Shown here in pieces: positions 1 to 10,177 of a DNA stretch of 64,000 bases. Position 1 is the first letter of the stretch. Every line of letters starts with the position of its first letter. The DNA is from Deltaproteobacteria bacterium (GTDB lineage: Bacteria > Myxococcota_A > UBA9160 > UBA4427): the NCBI GenBank assembly GCA_016713665.1, contig JADJOR010000009.1:186001-250000 (forward strand), read 5' to 3'. Position numbers and translations under genes: made by a program. The notes under the pieces are model-generated. The model made no database searches and had not been told where the DNA came from. It saw only the letters and a list, made by a program, of their open reading frames with translations.

Positions 1-7
1 CGAAGGC

Positions 8-2176
8 TCAGAAGCTCGGGGCACCGACGACGCAGCTGCCGATCTCCTCGGCGTCGAGGACGGCGGGATTGCAGCCGAGCCCGCCCGGCGTCAGGGCGCC
101 CAGGGGATCGGGCTTCGAGTAGCCCCAGATCTGGAGGATGCCGTTGCCGTCGATGTCGGCGGCGGCGTCCGCGGTGTAGCCGGAAGCGTCCGGCGAGGTC
201 GCGACTGCGTAGGAGAAGTAGACGCGGCCCTCGGGACTCCAGCCCAACTCGGCGTAGTCGGTCCCGACGATCTCGAAGGGCGTGGCGCGGGGGCCGGGGA
301 TCAGCGGCGGCTCGGCTGCGGCGGCGAGATAGCCACCGTGCTCGGAGCGGTGGACCTCCTGCGCGATGCGGATCGCGCCGAGATTCGACTTGACCTCGGA
401 GGATTTCGAGCGCAGCTGGTAGCGGGCGAAGACGGGGATCGCGACCGAGGCGATGATCCCGATGATCGCGACGACGATCATGAGCTCGATCAGCGTGAAT
501 CCGGCGCGGGCATGTCCCCCGCCGCCGCCTCGCGAGACCCGCCGAAGGACCTCGCCCATCACGATCGATTCGCTCGCGTGGTCCTCGTCGAGGGGATCGG
601 TCGAGAGGATCGAGCTGGTCGCCGCGAGGATCTTCTCGAGGCGTTCGCGTTGCGCCGCCGTCAGCGACGCGAAGGCGAGCAGCAGGCCGTCTTCGCCGTC
701 GTCGCGCTCGACGCCTGCCAGGACCACCAGCGGCTGCGTTTCGCTTCCCGCATGGAGCGCGAGCTTGACCACGTCGCCGACGGCGAGCTCGGGGTTCGGG
801 GCAATGCGCATGCCGCCCTGGCTGAGGTCGCGGCCGACGACGACCCGGGCCGCCTGGTCGTCGAGGGCGACGACGCGCTGGGTGTAGGGCACGCGCGCGG
901 ATTCTCGACGCTCGTCCTCGAGCGTCGCTTCCGAGGCGCCGGCAGCGAGCACTTCGTCCAATGCGATCTCCTCATCGAGCTCGAGCTCGAAGTCGAGATC
1001 GGATTCGTCGCCTTCGAGGCGATCGAGCTCGGCTTCGAGGTCCGCGTCCGCATCGACCCCGGCCTCGGCGGCGCTTGCGTCCGCGACGATCTCGACTTCC
1101 GTCTGCAGCGACTCGACGGTCGCTTGCGGCACGAAGCTGGGCGGGAGGCGCCGCGGCGGCTCGGGCTGCTTCGAGTCTCGGTCGCCGCCCGGGCTCGGCG
1201 CCGCCGAACCGGTCGGCGCGGCGGCAGGGGCCGAGATGCTCGACGTCGACGTCGCGTTCGGCATCGTCTTCGGCACCGCGGGCGCCGCCGGAATCGCCGT
1301 CGCCGCCGTCCGAGCGAGGGCGTCGAGGCTCGCCGTCGCGAAGGGTCTCGGACGCGCGGCGGCGACGCTCGTCGCAGGACCGCCCTGCAGCGGGCGGGCA
1401 GCAGGTGAAGCCTTCGTGAACGGACGCACGGGGGCGGCTTCCGATGCGCCGCGGCCCGCCGTCGAGATCGCGGTCGTGCCGCCGCTCCCGTGGCGGTCGA
1501 GGATCGCCTGCAACGCGCGGCCATGCTCGCCGCTCGGATCGACGAGCGCGACGCCGATCTCCCCCGTCGTCCGGCCGGCGGGATCGGCTGCGCGGATCGC
1601 GCGCACGACCTTCGCCTGGACCTTGATCGGCTTGCCGTGGGTCAGCTCCTTGCCGAGCACGAACTGGATCAGCGTCCCGATCTTGGGCGGGCTCGCGAGC
1701 TCGATCCGGGCGCCGGTGCGCGAGAGCTCGAGCAGCGTCGCGTTCTGCTTGAAGAGGCCGACCCCTGCCCGGATCGGCTGACCGATCATGACCCGACCTC
1801 TGCTGCGGCGCTCCGGCCCGCGGTAGAGGGCGTGGAGGATCAGCAGCCGCAGTGCCCGCGGCGGGATCGGTCGACGCACGATCAGTGACACGCCGATGCG
1901 CGCGAGATGGGCGTTGAGCGTGCGGCTGCCGTCGTCGACGACGGCGATCGTTCGAGGCCAGCGCTGCAGCGCCGGGGGCTTGCCCTCGGCGAGTCGCTGC
2001 CCGGGGACGATCACGAGGGCCGCGCCGGCAATCTCCTCGAGGTTCGGAAGCGGCCCGTTCACGATCTCGACGGGCATGCCGAGGGTGGTGAGCAGGCTGA
2101 CGAACTCGGCGAGCTCACCACTGCGCTGGCAGACGATCGCGCGTTCGGAAACGGACGGATTGCTCGACGGGCTCAC
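8..2176 (-). CDS. Receiver-like/PilZ/PilZ protein fused in frame to a type IV prepilin
   Basis: A 722-residue reading frame. Residues about 10-115 look like a receiver domain without a clear phospho-acceptor, followed by the linker YRGPERR. PilZ domain 1 spans about 121-228 and has ELSRTG in place of the usual [DN]xSxxG. An Ala/Pro-rich and then acidic linker leads to PilZ domain 2 (about 421-520), which keeps RxxxR (RRESAR) and DLSQGG, so c-di-GMP binding is plausible there. Residues 540-722 form a complete prepilin: a Gly-rich basic leader, then G559 followed by FTLIELMIVV, a helix, and a pilin head with two Cys near the C-terminus. No stop separates the PilZ and pilin parts. I chose GTG at 2176 because AGGAAAG lies about 10 nt upstream; the frame stays open further upstream but runs into arfB. 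The pilin could instead start separately at ATG 559, but no good Shine-Dalgarno precedes it. Confidence 0.75.
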   Translation of the reverse strand: MSPSSNPSVSERAIVCQRSGELAEFVSLLTTLGMPVEIVNGPLPNLEEIAGAALVIVPGQRLAEGKPPALQRWPRTIAVVDDGSRTLNAHLARIGVSLIVRRPIPPRALRLLILHALYRGPERRSRGRVMIGQPIRAGVGLFKQNATLLELSRTGARIELASPPKIGTLIQFVLGKELTHGKPIKVQAKVVRAIRAADPAGRTTGEIGVALVDPSGEHGRALQAILDRHGSGGTTAISTAGRGASEAAPVRPFTKASPAARPLQGGPATSVAAARPRPFATASLDALARTAATAIPAAPAVPKTMPNATSTSSISAPAAAPTGSAAPSPGGDRDSKQPEPPRRLPPSFVPQATVESLQTEVEIVADASAAEAGVDADADLEAELDRLEGDESDLDFELELDEEIALDEVLAAGASEATLEDERRESARVPYTQRVVALDDQAARVVVGRDLSQGGMRIAPNPELAVGDVVKLALHAGSETQPLVVLAGVERDDGEDGLLLAFASLTAAQRERLEKILAATSSILSTDPLDEDHASESIVMGEVLRRVSRGGGGGHARAGFTLIELMIVVAIIGIIASVAIPVFARYQLRSKSSEVKSNLGAIRIAQEVHRSEHGGYLAAAAEPPLIPGPRATPFEIVGTDYAELGWSPEGRVYFSYAVATSPDASGYTADAAADIDGNGILQIWGYSKPDPLGALTPGGLGCNPAVLDAEEIGSCVVGAPSF

Positions 2177-2333
2177 GACTTCGCGCTTTCCTGTTCCGGC
2201 CTGGACGAGACCGCTGCCGTTCGACGGGGTTTCTCGTGGCTGGAATCGACCCGCACGGGGCGAGTCTGTAGGGCGATCGGTTGCGATCCGGGGTCGGTGT
2301 CGGTCTCGTGCGGCTCGACCGGGAGGGGGCGTC

Positions 2334-2780
2334 ATGGCGGGCGAGGACCGGGAGGGCGACCTGCTGCTCACCGGTGGCCATTGCATTCCCGAGTCGGAGC
2401 TCGTCGAGCAGGCCAGCCGTTCCGGAGGACCCGGGGGCCAGCACGTCAATACCTCGAGTACGCGCGTGACCTTGCGCTGGAACCTGCGCGAGACCTGCGG
2501 GCTTCGGCCCGAGGCGCGGGCTCGGGCTCTCGAACGCCTCGCCCGGCGCCTGACACGGGATGGCGAGCTCGTGATCCACGCCGATCGCCACCGCAGTCGT
2601 CACCGCAACCGCCAGGACGCCCGCGAGCGGCTGCGACTCCTCGTCGAGGCCGCCCTGGTCGTCCAGACTCCGCGGCGACCGACCCGGCCGACCCGCGCGT
2701 CGAAGACGCGCCGCCTCGACGCCAAGCGCCGCCACGGCGACACCAAGCAGCGCCGGGTCGTACGCACCGACGACGACTAG
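2334..2780 (+). CDS. arfB: ArfB-type alternative ribosome-rescue factor (RF-1 domain, GGQ)
   Basis: A 148-residue protein of the ArfB/YaeJ family, which hydrolyses peptidyl-tRNA on ribosomes stalled at the end of a message. The catalytic GGQ is at residues 34-36 within RSGGPGGQHVNTSSTRV, the family signature. The C-terminus is strongly basic (many Arg and Lys in the last 40 residues), as expected for the tail that enters the empty mRNA channel. The length matches the family (about 140) and excludes a full release factor. ATG 2334 is preceded by GGGAGGGGG at good spacing. It is divergent from the PilZ/prepilin gene, with about 157 bp between starts. Confidence 0.88.
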   Translation: MAGEDREGDLLLTGGHCIPESELVEQASRSGGPGGQHVNTSSTRVTLRWNLRETCGLRPEARARALERLARRLTRDGELVIHADRHRSRHRNRQDARERLRLLVEAALVVQTPRRPTRPTRASKTRRLDAKRRHGDTKQRRVVRTDDD

Positions 2781-3014
2781 GGGCCGGACCCAGGAGGACG
2801 CGGATCGCCTTCGAATCCGAGCTCGACCGGTGTCCCCGGCGCGCAGACCCGGGCAAAACGGAGGGCGCTCTCTTGGATTTGCCCGATCGATCCCCGCCAT
2901 TCGTCCACCGATGATCGGAGCGAGCCTTCGCGCTGCGCTGCGGCGCGCCATGGCGGCCTGCGTCGCCGTGGTCGCCCGATCGGATCGGGGAGACCGGTGA
3001 CGTCGAAGGGGACG

Positions 3015-3251
3015 ATGAAGAAGCGCAAGACCTGGGGCGGAGCCCGGCCGGGGGCAGGCCGTCCGAAGGGCTCGGGTACCGGCTCGTCTCCCGACGCCCG
3101 CGTCTACCGCGTGGCGATCATGCTCTCACGCGTCGATCGGGAGCGCCTGGAGAGCCTGGCCGCGGGAACGGGCAAGCCCGTCGCGACGATCGCCTATGAG
3201 CTGATCGTCCGCGGTCTGCGCAACGGAGCGCGCGGACCGCGGACGTCCTAG
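3015..3251 (+). CDS. Small ribbon-helix-helix-like protein
   Basis: 78 residues. The N-terminus has the motif WGGARPGAGRPKG, often seen in small DNA-binding or phage/plasmid-associated proteins. It is followed by a beta strand and two helices (YRVAIMLSRVDRERLESLA, then an IAYELIVRGL helix) that fit a ribbon-helix-helix DNA-binding fold. ATG 3015 is chosen over GTG 2997 because AAGGGGAC sits just upstream. It converges on the lipoprotein gene with 17 bp between the stops. No operator or partner toxin is visible, so a role as regulator or antitoxin is only inference. Confidence 0.6.
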   Translation: MKKRKTWGGARPGAGRPKGSGTGSSPDARVYRVAIMLSRVDRERLESLAAGTGKPVATIAYELIVRGLRNGARGPRTS

Positions 3252-3268
3252 CTCAGCGTGTCTTTCGT

Positions 3269-3853
3269 TCAGCACTCGGTCGCGATGTAGATGTCGCAGC
3301 CGCTGCCCTCGACCGGCGTCACGAGGACATGGGCCTTGCACTTGTCCTTGCTGGCCTGGATCAATCCCGCGCCTTCGTTCACCGTGTCCTCGCTGAGGGT
3401 CCAGCCCTTGCTCTGGAGCTGCTCGCTGTAGAACTTGTGAACGTCGGGGAAGGCGTCGTTCGTCAGGAGTTGGACGGCGGCCTGGGGCGAGCCCTCGATC
3501 TCGACGCCCTTGCCCTGGGCGGGCTGTGCGCCGGGGTAGAGCGGCACGTCGGCCGGGAAGTTGTCGGGGACCGCTGCCGTCACACCTTCGGGCAGCTCGG
3601 TCGGGAAGCGCGCGGAATCGATGTCTCCCTCGCGGGCGGCTGCCGCCGGCGCCGTCGCGGCGCTCTCGTCGGCGGGGGCGGCTTCCGGGGTGGCGCCTGC
3701 AGACTCGGCGGTGTCGGGCGTCGGCGCTGCGGGCTCCTGGGTTCCCGAATCACAGGCCACGACGGCGAGCGCGAGGGCCGCGAAGGCGGCCATCAGGGTC
3801 GGCGTGACCGAAGGCGTGTTCGAGCGTGAGAAGCAGGAGCGAATGCGGGTCAT
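3269..3853 (-). CDS. Lipoprotein of unknown function, downstream of ZorB-like gene
   Basis: 194 residues. The signal peptide ends in a lipobox (ALAVVAC), followed by a long Ala/Pro/Glu/Thr-rich linker and a compact C-terminal domain of about 110 residues. That domain includes a segment like those in proteins that bind small envelope components (PADVPLYPGAQ, then DVHKFYSEQLQSKGW), a pattern common in short secreted proteins of deltaproteobacterial genomes. Three Cys in the last 35 residues may form disulfides. ATG 3853 is preceded by GGAGAG. It lies about 145 bp downstream of the ZorB-like gene on the same strand and may be co-transcribed with it. No enzyme motif is visible. Confidence 0.75.
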   Translation of the reverse strand: MTRIRSCFSRSNTPSVTPTLMAAFAALALAVVACDSGTQEPAAPTPDTAESAGATPEAAPADESAATAPAAAAREGDIDSARFPTELPEGVTAAVPDNFPADVPLYPGAQPAQGKGVEIEGSPQAAVQLLTNDAFPDVHKFYSEQLQSKGWTLSEDTVNEGAGLIQASKDKCKAHVLVTPVEGSGCDIYIATEC

Positions 3854-3998
3854 CGGGTCTCTCCGTCGTTGAGTCCGGGTTGGATCCGCCTGGATCCAGG
3901 GGCCAGAAAAAGCTGGCAGACCATACCAAACCCATGGCATGGGCGAGGAGCCTGACCCGGATCGGTCCGGCCTCCGGTCGAGAACCTCGGGCGCAGGG

Positions 3999-4814
3999 CT
4001 ATGGAGTCGCCGTCGTCGGTCCGCGTTCCATCCCGGCCTGCGGGGCCTCGGCCCGGATGCGCAGATCCTCGACCGTCCGGGCCCAGTCCCCGCGTCGCAG
4101 CGTCTCGGACAGGACCGGCCGGATCTCGACGCGACGCCAATGGGGCAGGCACTCGGGCGTGGCTTCCGGACATTCGGTCGGCGGCCGGGCGAAGGCGCTC
4201 CCCGAAACGATCGCCAGACGTTCGAGCTCCGCCCGATCGGCCTCGTTCGCGACGCCGTCGGGACCGACCAGGAAGAGCAGGGTCGCGAGCGCGCGCTGCT
4301 GCGACGTCACGAGACTCGCCGAATAACCGTCGCGGGCCCCGTTCGGCGCGCCGTGTCCCCGGATCTCGATCGCTTCGAGGCTGTCCCAGATCGCCGGCAG
4401 CTGTCGAAGTCGGGTCAAGTAGTTCGTCACCGCCGCGGCGATGTACTCGCGGGACTCGCGGCGAAGGCGCGGGCTGTTCGCGCCGCTGAAGTAGTCGTCG
4501 GGCAGGGTGATCACGCCGGTCTCGCAATCGGGAATCAACCCGACGCCGATCAGGACGGGCTCCTGACACAGCTCGCCAAAGGCCGCCTCGATCGCGGCGA
4601 GGGAGCGCTCGGCGGGGGCGACTGCCGCCTGGATGGTCCGTGCCACCTCCGCGTTCGGGCGCATGGCGCCGCTGCTCCCCGTCAGGGCCACGACGGCGAT
4701 CAGCGCGAGCGCGATGCCACCGAGGGCGAGCCAGCTCTCGCTCACGAGGTCGCCGAGGCTCGCGCCGCGGCGGGGGACGGAGCTGGACGGGCGACTGTGG
4801 TAGCGATTGGCCAT
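3999..4814 (-). CDS. OmpA/MotB-like peptidoglycan-binding protein (ZorB-like stator subunit)
   Basis: 271 residues. A short cytoplasmic N-terminus is followed by one transmembrane helix at about 29-46 (LALGGIALALIAVVAL) and a periplasmic domain. The region EIRGHGAPNG, then TSQQRALATLLFLV matches the OmpA C-terminal peptidoglycan-binding pattern (EIxGHTD, then LSxxRAxxVxxFL). The architecture is that of MotB/TolR-type stator proteins and of ZorB. It starts 3 nt after the stop of the ZorA-like gene, which implies translational coupling. The conserved membrane Asp of MotB is not obvious in the helix. Assignment to ZorB rather than a generic MotB-like protein rests on the neighbour's long tail. 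Confidence 0.72.
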   Translation of the reverse strand: MANRYHSRPSSSVPRRGASLGDLVSESWLALGGIALALIAVVALTGSSGAMRPNAEVARTIQAAVAPAERSLAAIEAAFGELCQEPVLIGVGLIPDCETGVITLPDDYFSGANSPRLRRESREYIAAAVTNYLTRLRQLPAIWDSLEAIEIRGHGAPNGARDGYSASLVTSQQRALATLLFLVGPDGVANEADRAELERLAIVSGSAFARPPTECPEATPECLPHWRRVEIRPVLSETLRRGDWARTVEDLRIRAEAPQAGMERGPTTATP

Positions 4815-4817
4815 CGC

Positions 4818-6831
4818 CTACTCCAGCTCGTCCAGCTCGTCCGCGGGTCTCGGCTCTGGACGCCGCTCGGGCGCAGGGCGCGCGGCGTTTCCCGGGGCGC
4901 CGGCGGACGAAGCGCCCGGGGCGCTCGTCGGCCCGACGCCTCCGCGCGGCACGCTCGGGCCGAGCAGGCCGGAGAGCTTCAGCTCGTCGCCGAGCTCGCG
5001 CTCGCGGGTCGGGAAGTGACGGACGTTCGACGGCGGTTCGACACCGCTCGCGAGGCGCTCGTACGGATCGGGACCCTGGGCGCGCGGTGCCCCGACGCGA
5101 AAGCCCGAGAGCGAGAGCTCTCGACCGATCGGTCCGTCGACCGACGCGACGTCGGCGCCCCGCTCGCTCGCGGCCGCGCGATCTCCGGCCGGGGCCCCCG
5201 CCGAGGCTTCGCGCGGAGCCGATCCCGGGGCCGACACCGGAGCGGCGAACGGAGCCGAGTACGGCTCGACCGGCGTCGGCGTTCGGGTGGGGACCGGCAA
5301 CGCCGGGGGAATCGATTGGATCGGGGCAGCGGTCGGCGCCGAGGTGAGCGGGACGTTCGTCGCCGCGACGGGGGCCGGCGGGACGGGCGCCGAGGTCTGG
5401 AGCGGGGCGCCGCGCTCGACCGGTGCCGGCGACCAGCTGCGTTCGCGGGGCGGGAGCGCGCCCGTCGCCGGCTTCGCGGGGCGGGGCGCTTCGGGGGGCG
5501 CCTCCTTGCGCTGGCGACTCTCTTCGTGGATCTCGAGGCGAAGCGCCTCCATCGTCTTGTCGATCAGCTTGACCTGCTCCGTGAAGCCGCGCAGGGCCTC
5601 GCCGAGGTCGTCGGCGATCTGCGCCGCGATCGCCTCGCTCTCGCGCAGCCTTTCGAGCTCGAGCTCGTCGCTCGGGTGGGCCGAGCCCGCGTGGCCCGGC
5701 GCCGGGGCCGTCGGATCGACGGGGCGGATCTCGCTCTTCAGCGAACGGGCGGCGGCGTCGAGGGCATTCGCCGACTCGCCGAGGGTGCGCGCGACGCGGT
5801 CCTGCATCTGCGCGTTCTCGACCATGCGTTCGTAGGTCTCGGAGAGCCCGTTCGTGACCGAGCTCTGATAGTCGACCGCCCGCTGCAGCGCGCCGCGCAG
5901 CTCGGCGAGGTGGTGGTCCACGCCCTGGCGGACGGCGAGCGAGAGCTCCTGCACGACGGTGTGGAGCGCGCCGCGCTGCTCCTGGGAGACGAGGCTCGCG
6001 GCCCGCGACGAGGATTGCTCGATGCGCTGGAGCCCGCGCTCGAGTCGCTCGTTGAGCTCGTGGGCGAATTGCGTGAGCTCGCGGCCGAGGGTGTCGAGGG
6101 TCTTCTGCTGGGTGTGGCGCGTGATCTCGGCGAGCTCGCCCGGGGAGACGGCCTCGTAGGCGTGGGCCAGGATCTCGTCGAGGCCGCGGCTGCGGGCGTC
6201 GAAGCTGCCCTCGACCAGACGGCCGACGACCGAGGTCGTGATCGCCGCGGCGAAGCCCCAGGCCGTCGCGCGCAAGGCGAGCCCGAGCTGCAGCGCGAGG
6301 GGATCGGCCGCACCGCCCGCCGCACCCGCGATCGCCCCGGCATCCGCCGCCGCCTCCCGCCGCGTCGCCGAGCAGGGTCACGCCGGGGATCAGGCCGAAG
6401 AGTGCGCCGAACACGCCGATCCCGAGAAAGAGGCCCGGCAGGACCGGCAGCAGGCTGCGGCGCGGCCCGATCGGCAGGAGCGGCTGGTCCTCGAGCACGT
6501 CGAGCAGACGGATCGGCGCGCGCCCGGTTCCCTCGGAGAGCTGGGCCAGCGTCCAGCGCCGCTCGAACTCCGCGAACTGCCGTTGCAGCGCCGAGTCGCG
6601 CAGCCACTCGCGCAGCGCCCCGCGCTGCGCCGCCTTGCCCTTGGTTTCATACTCGTCGAGCGTGTCGCGCAGCCGTCGCTCGAGGAAGTAGAGCCGCGTC
6701 ACGCGCACGATCGGCGTCAGGAAGACCGCGAGCGCGATCGGGACGACGAGGGCCGCGATCGTCCACAGCGCCCGGCGGGTCGCCGGGTCGTCGGACCAGA
6801 GGATCTGGGTGAGAGCGGAGGGGTCGCTCAC
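4818..6831 (-). CDS. MotA/ExbB/TolQ-like proton channel with long tail (ZorA-like), frameshifted as read
   Basis: Two reading frames together give about 670 residues. The N-terminal part (GTG 6831, GGGAG upstream) has one transmembrane helix (TIAALVVPIALAVFL), a cytoplasmic loop and a second hydrophobic segment (LLPVLPGLFLGIGVFGALFGLI). A shift of one base near 6340-6365 is needed to continue into a third helix (LALRATAWGFAAAITTSVV). A helical cytoplasmic tail of about 250 residues follows, then a Pro/Ala-rich, probably disordered C-terminus. Three helices plus a long tail is the ZorA plan; the Pfam MotA_ExbB family is the wider group. It is followed 3 nt later by the OmpA-like partner. The shift sits in a GGC-rich tract, so sequencing error, real mutation and programmed slippage are all possible. 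Confidence 0.68.
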
Positions 6832-7014
6832 CGGACGGTGCTCCCGGACTTCGAGATCGGTCTACGCGATCGGTCTGCGATGGAGTCGCAACCGTAGCAC
6901 CCCCGACCGCGCGGGGAGCCGCCCCGGCGCGGGCCGCGGGCGAGCCTCTCGCCGCGCAGGCACTGCGCATCGATCGGCACTTCTCGAACACGCGGGGCGC
7001 AGCCGAACGAGCGA

Positions 7015-10011
7015 TCAGGGCTCGACGAGTTCCTCGAGCGGCGGGCAGGTGCAGACCAGATTCCGATCGCCGTAGGCGTTGTCGATTCGCGACACCGGGG
7101 GCCAGAATTTGTGGATCCGGGTCCACGGTGCGGGATAGGCCGCCTGCGTCCGCGTGTAGGCGAACGGCCATGCGTCGGCGCAGACGATGTCCGCCGGATG
7201 CGGCGCGAACTTGAGCGGCGAGGCCGTATCGGCGATCTCGCCGCGCTCGATCGCGCGAATCTCTTCGCGGATGCCGATCAGCGCGTCGCAGAGGCGATCG
7301 AGCTCCTCCTTCGACTCGCTCTCGGTCGGCTCGATCATCAGCGTCCCGACGACGGGGAACGACATCGTCGGGGCGTGGAAGCCGTAGTCCATCAGGCGCT
7401 TCGCGATGTCCTCGACGGTGACCCCGGCGCTCTTCTCGAAGGGACGGCAATCGATGATGAACTCGTGGGCGACGCGGCCGCCGGGGCCGCTGTAGAGGAT
7501 CTCGAAATGGGGCGCGAGACGGCGCGCCATGTAGTTGGCGTTCAGGATCGCGAGCTGGGTCGCGCGGGTCAGCCCCGCGCCGCCCATCAGCGCGATGTAG
7601 GTCCACGAGATCGGCAGGATCGAGGCGCTCCCGAACGGCGCCGCCGAGACCGGGCTCTCGCCGAAGACGGGATGGCCCGGCAGGAAGTCGCGCAGATGCT
7701 CCCCCGCGCAGATCGGGCCCATGCCGGGGCCGCCGCCGCCGTGGGGGATCGAGAAGGTCTTGTGGAGGTTCAGGTGGCAGACGTCGGCGCCGATCGCGGC
7801 GGGCGAGGTCAGCCCGACCTGGGCGTTCATGTTCGCGCCGTCCATGTAGACCTGGGCGCCCGCGTCGTGGACGACGCTGCAGATCTCGCGCACCGACTCC
7901 TCGAAGACGCCGTGGGTCGAGGGGTAGGTGATCATGAGGGCGCCGAGTCGATCGGCATGCTCGGCGACGCGCTGGCGCAGGTCGCCGACGTCGATGTTGC
8001 CCCGCGCGTCGCACTTCACCGCGACGCAGCGGAAGCCGGCGACGACGGCCGAGGACGCGTTCGTGCCGTGGGCCGACACCGGGATGAGACAGACGTCGCG
8101 CTCGGTCTCGCCCCGCGCCTGGAAATAGCGTCGGATCGCGAGCAGCCCCGCGTACTCGCCCTGGCTGCCGGCGTTCGGCTGGAGCGAGACGGCGGGCAGC
8201 CCCGTGATCTGGCCGAGCCAGGTCTCGAGCTGCTCGAACAGGATCGAATAGCCCGCGGCCTGATCCGCCGGCGCGTAGGGATGGAGCCGCCCGAACTCCG
8301 GCCACGTCACGGGGATCATCTCGACCGTCGCGTTCAGCTTCATCGTGCAGGAGCCGAGCGGGATCATCGAGGTCGTCAGCGACAGGTCCTTCGCCTGCAG
8401 GCGATGGATGTAGCGGAGCATCTCGGTCTCGGAGTGGTGGCGATGGAAGACGGGATGCGTCAGGAACGCCGAGCGCCGGACGAGCGACTCGGGCAGGGCG
8501 GGGACGCCCCCCTGCTTCTCGAGCTCGGCCACGAGATCGTCGAAGCCGAAGGGCAGGTCGCGGTCGTTGGCGAAGGCCTCGAGGATGTCCTCGACGTCCT
8601 CGCGCGTCGTCGTCTCGTCGAGGGCGATGCCGACGCTGCCGTCGGGACGGCCCTCGGGATTCGGCGTCGCCGCTCCGCCGCCCGCGACGGTCAGGGTGTG
8701 TGTGTCCCTTCGATAATGCGTACGGAAGTTCATCTCCCGTTCCCAGCCGGCGGAGAGCACGGACTGGACGTTCAGACCCGCGCGCGGTCGTACGCGCAGG
8801 GTGTCGAAGAACGGGAAGTCGACGACCTCGTGGCCGATTTTGCGCAGACCGAGGGCGAGCACGGCCGTCAGGAATCGGATGCGCTTCGCGGTGCGCGTCA
8901 GGCCTTCGGGGCCGTGGTAGACGGCGTACATGCTCGCCATGATCGCGAGCAGGACCTGGGCGGTGCAGATGTTGCTGGTCGCCTTCTCGCGGCGGATGTG
9001 CTGCTCGCGGGTCTGGATCGCGAGGCGATAGGCGAGCTTGCCGTTGCGATCCTTCGAGATGCCGACGAGGCGGCCGGGCAGGCGGCGCGCGTGCTCCTCG
9101 GAGGTCGCGAAATAGGCGGCGTGGGGTCCGCCGAAGCCCATCGGGACGCCGAAGCGCTGCGTCGTGCCGAACGCCAGATCCGCGCCGAGCTCGCCCGGGG
9201 GCGTGAGCAGCGTCAGCGCGAGCAGATCCGCGGCGATGCAGGCGAGGGCGCCCGCGGCATGGGCGCGTTCGATCAGGGGGCGCGGGTCGAAGACGCGCCC
9301 GTCGCTCGCCGGGTACTGCAGCACGACGCCGCAGCATTCGAGCGCCGCGAAGTCCGCCTTCTCGGGATCGCCGACGTGGAGCGTGATGCCGAGGGCCTCG
9401 GCGCGGGTCCGGATCACGCCGATCGTCTGCGGATGGCAATCCGAGGAGACGAAGAAGCCGCGCTTCTTCGCGCCGGCGACCGAGCGACAGAGTCCGAGGG
9501 CCTCGGCGCCCGCCGTCGCCTCGTCGAGCAACGACGCGTTCGCCAGCGGCAGGCCGGTCAGGTCCGAGACCATCGTCTGGAAGTTGAGCAGCGCCTCGAG
9601 GCGGCCCTGGGAGATCTCCGCCTGATAGGGCGTGTACTGCGTGTACCAGCCGGGGCTCTCGAGGATGCCCCGCTGGATCACGCCGGGCACGATCACGTCG
9701 TGGTAGCCCTGGCCGAGATAGCTGCGGTGGACGCTGTTCTCCGCCGCGATCTCGCGCAGCAGGCCGAGCAGCTGCGCCTCGCCCATCGGCTCGTCGGGCA
9801 GACCCTCGAGGACCAGCGGCTCCTTCGCCCGGATCGAGGCCGGGATCACCGCCTCGGCGAGCTCATCGAGGCGCGAGAGCCCGATCGCCTGGAGCATCTC
9901 GGGGATCTGGCTCGCGCGCGGGCCGAGATGGCGCCGGGCGAACACGTCGCTCGGCCGGGTCGAGGCCGCCGAAGCCAGGGAGGAGGAAGCGGAAGCGTCT
10001 TTTGCGGACAA
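7015..10011 (-). CDS. gcvP: Glycine dehydrogenase (decarboxylating), P-protein of the glycine cleavage system
   Basis: 998 residues, the full homodimer-type P-protein. It decarboxylates glycine and passes the aminomethyl group to lipoyl-GcvH. Recognisable features are the N-terminal [23 protein letters not shown], and the PLP site [19 protein letters not shown], with the Schiff-base lysine at about K751. The C-terminus reads [14 protein letters not shown], close to the usual family ending. TTG 10011 is chosen because GAGG lies 8 nt upstream and the preceding in-frame codons are not P-protein-like. No gcvT or gcvH is nearby in the window, so the other subunits must lie elsewhere. Confidence 0.95.
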   Translation of the reverse strand: MSAKDASASSSLASAASTRPSDVFARRHLGPRASQIPEMLQAIGLSRLDELAEAVIPASIRAKEPLVLEGLPDEPMGEAQLLGLLREIAAENSVHRSYLGQGYHDVIVPGVIQRGILESPGWYTQYTPYQAEISQGRLEALLNFQTMVSDLTGLPLANASLLDEATAGAEALGLCRSVAGAKKRGFFVSSDCHPQTIGVIRTRAEALGITLHVGDPEKADFAALECCGVVLQYPASDGRVFDPRPLIERAHAAGALACIAADLLALTLLTPPGELGADLAFGTTQRFGVPMGFGGPHAAYFATSEEHARRLPGRLVGISKDRNGKLAYRLAIQTREQHIRREKATSNICTAQVLLAIMASMYAVYHGPEGLTRTAKRIRFLTAVLALGLRKIGHEVVDFPFFDTLRVRPRAGLNVQSVLSAGWEREMNFRTHYRRDTHTLTVAGGGAATPNPEGRPDGSVGIALDETTTREDVEDILEAFANDRDLPFGFDDLVAELEKQGGVPALPESLVRRSAFLTHPVFHRHHSETEMLRYIHRLQAKDLSLTTSMIPLGSCTMKLNATVEMIPVTWPEFGRLHPYAPADQAAGYSILFEQLETWLGQITGLPAVSLQPNAGSQGEYAGLLAIRRYFQARGETERDVCLIPVSAHGTNASSAVVAGFRCVAVKCDARGNIDVGDLRQRVAEHADRLGALMITYPSTHGVFEESVREICSVVHDAGAQVYMDGANMNAQVGLTSPAAIGADVCHLNLHKTFSIPHGGGGPGMGPICAGEHLRDFLPGHPVFGESPVSAAPFGSASILPISWTYIALMGGAGLTRATQLAILNANYMARRLAPHFEILYSGPGGRVAHEFIIDCRPFEKSAGVTVEDIAKRLMDYGFHAPTMSFPVVGTLMIEPTESESKEELDRLCDALIGIREEIRAIERGEIADTASPLKFAPHPADIVCADAWPFAYTRTQAAYPAPWTRIHKFWPPVSRIDNAYGDRNLVCTCPPLEELVEP

Positions 10012-10177
10012 GATGAGGCCTCGACGGACGTCTGGACGGCACGTCGCTCGTCGCTCGCGACCACGCCGGGGGGAAGCGCGCTCGCATCGGTTCGGGGCTT
10101 TGTCGACGCAGACCGGTAGCACACGTCGGTGCCCGGGCGTCGGTTCCGTGCGAGCAAATCCCGCCCGAACGCGTCCT

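Noticed and set aside
540..575. Separate pilin gene starting at ATG 559
   Set aside because: Not fully excluded, but no Shine-Dalgarno is visible and the upstream frame is open, so I list one fused gene and keep this as the alternative.
6647..9439. Long minus-strand frame across gcvP and the ZorA-like start
   Set aside because: It is another frame of the same strand as gcvP and is almost only Arg, Pro, Ala, Asp and Gly; GcvP is certain by homology.
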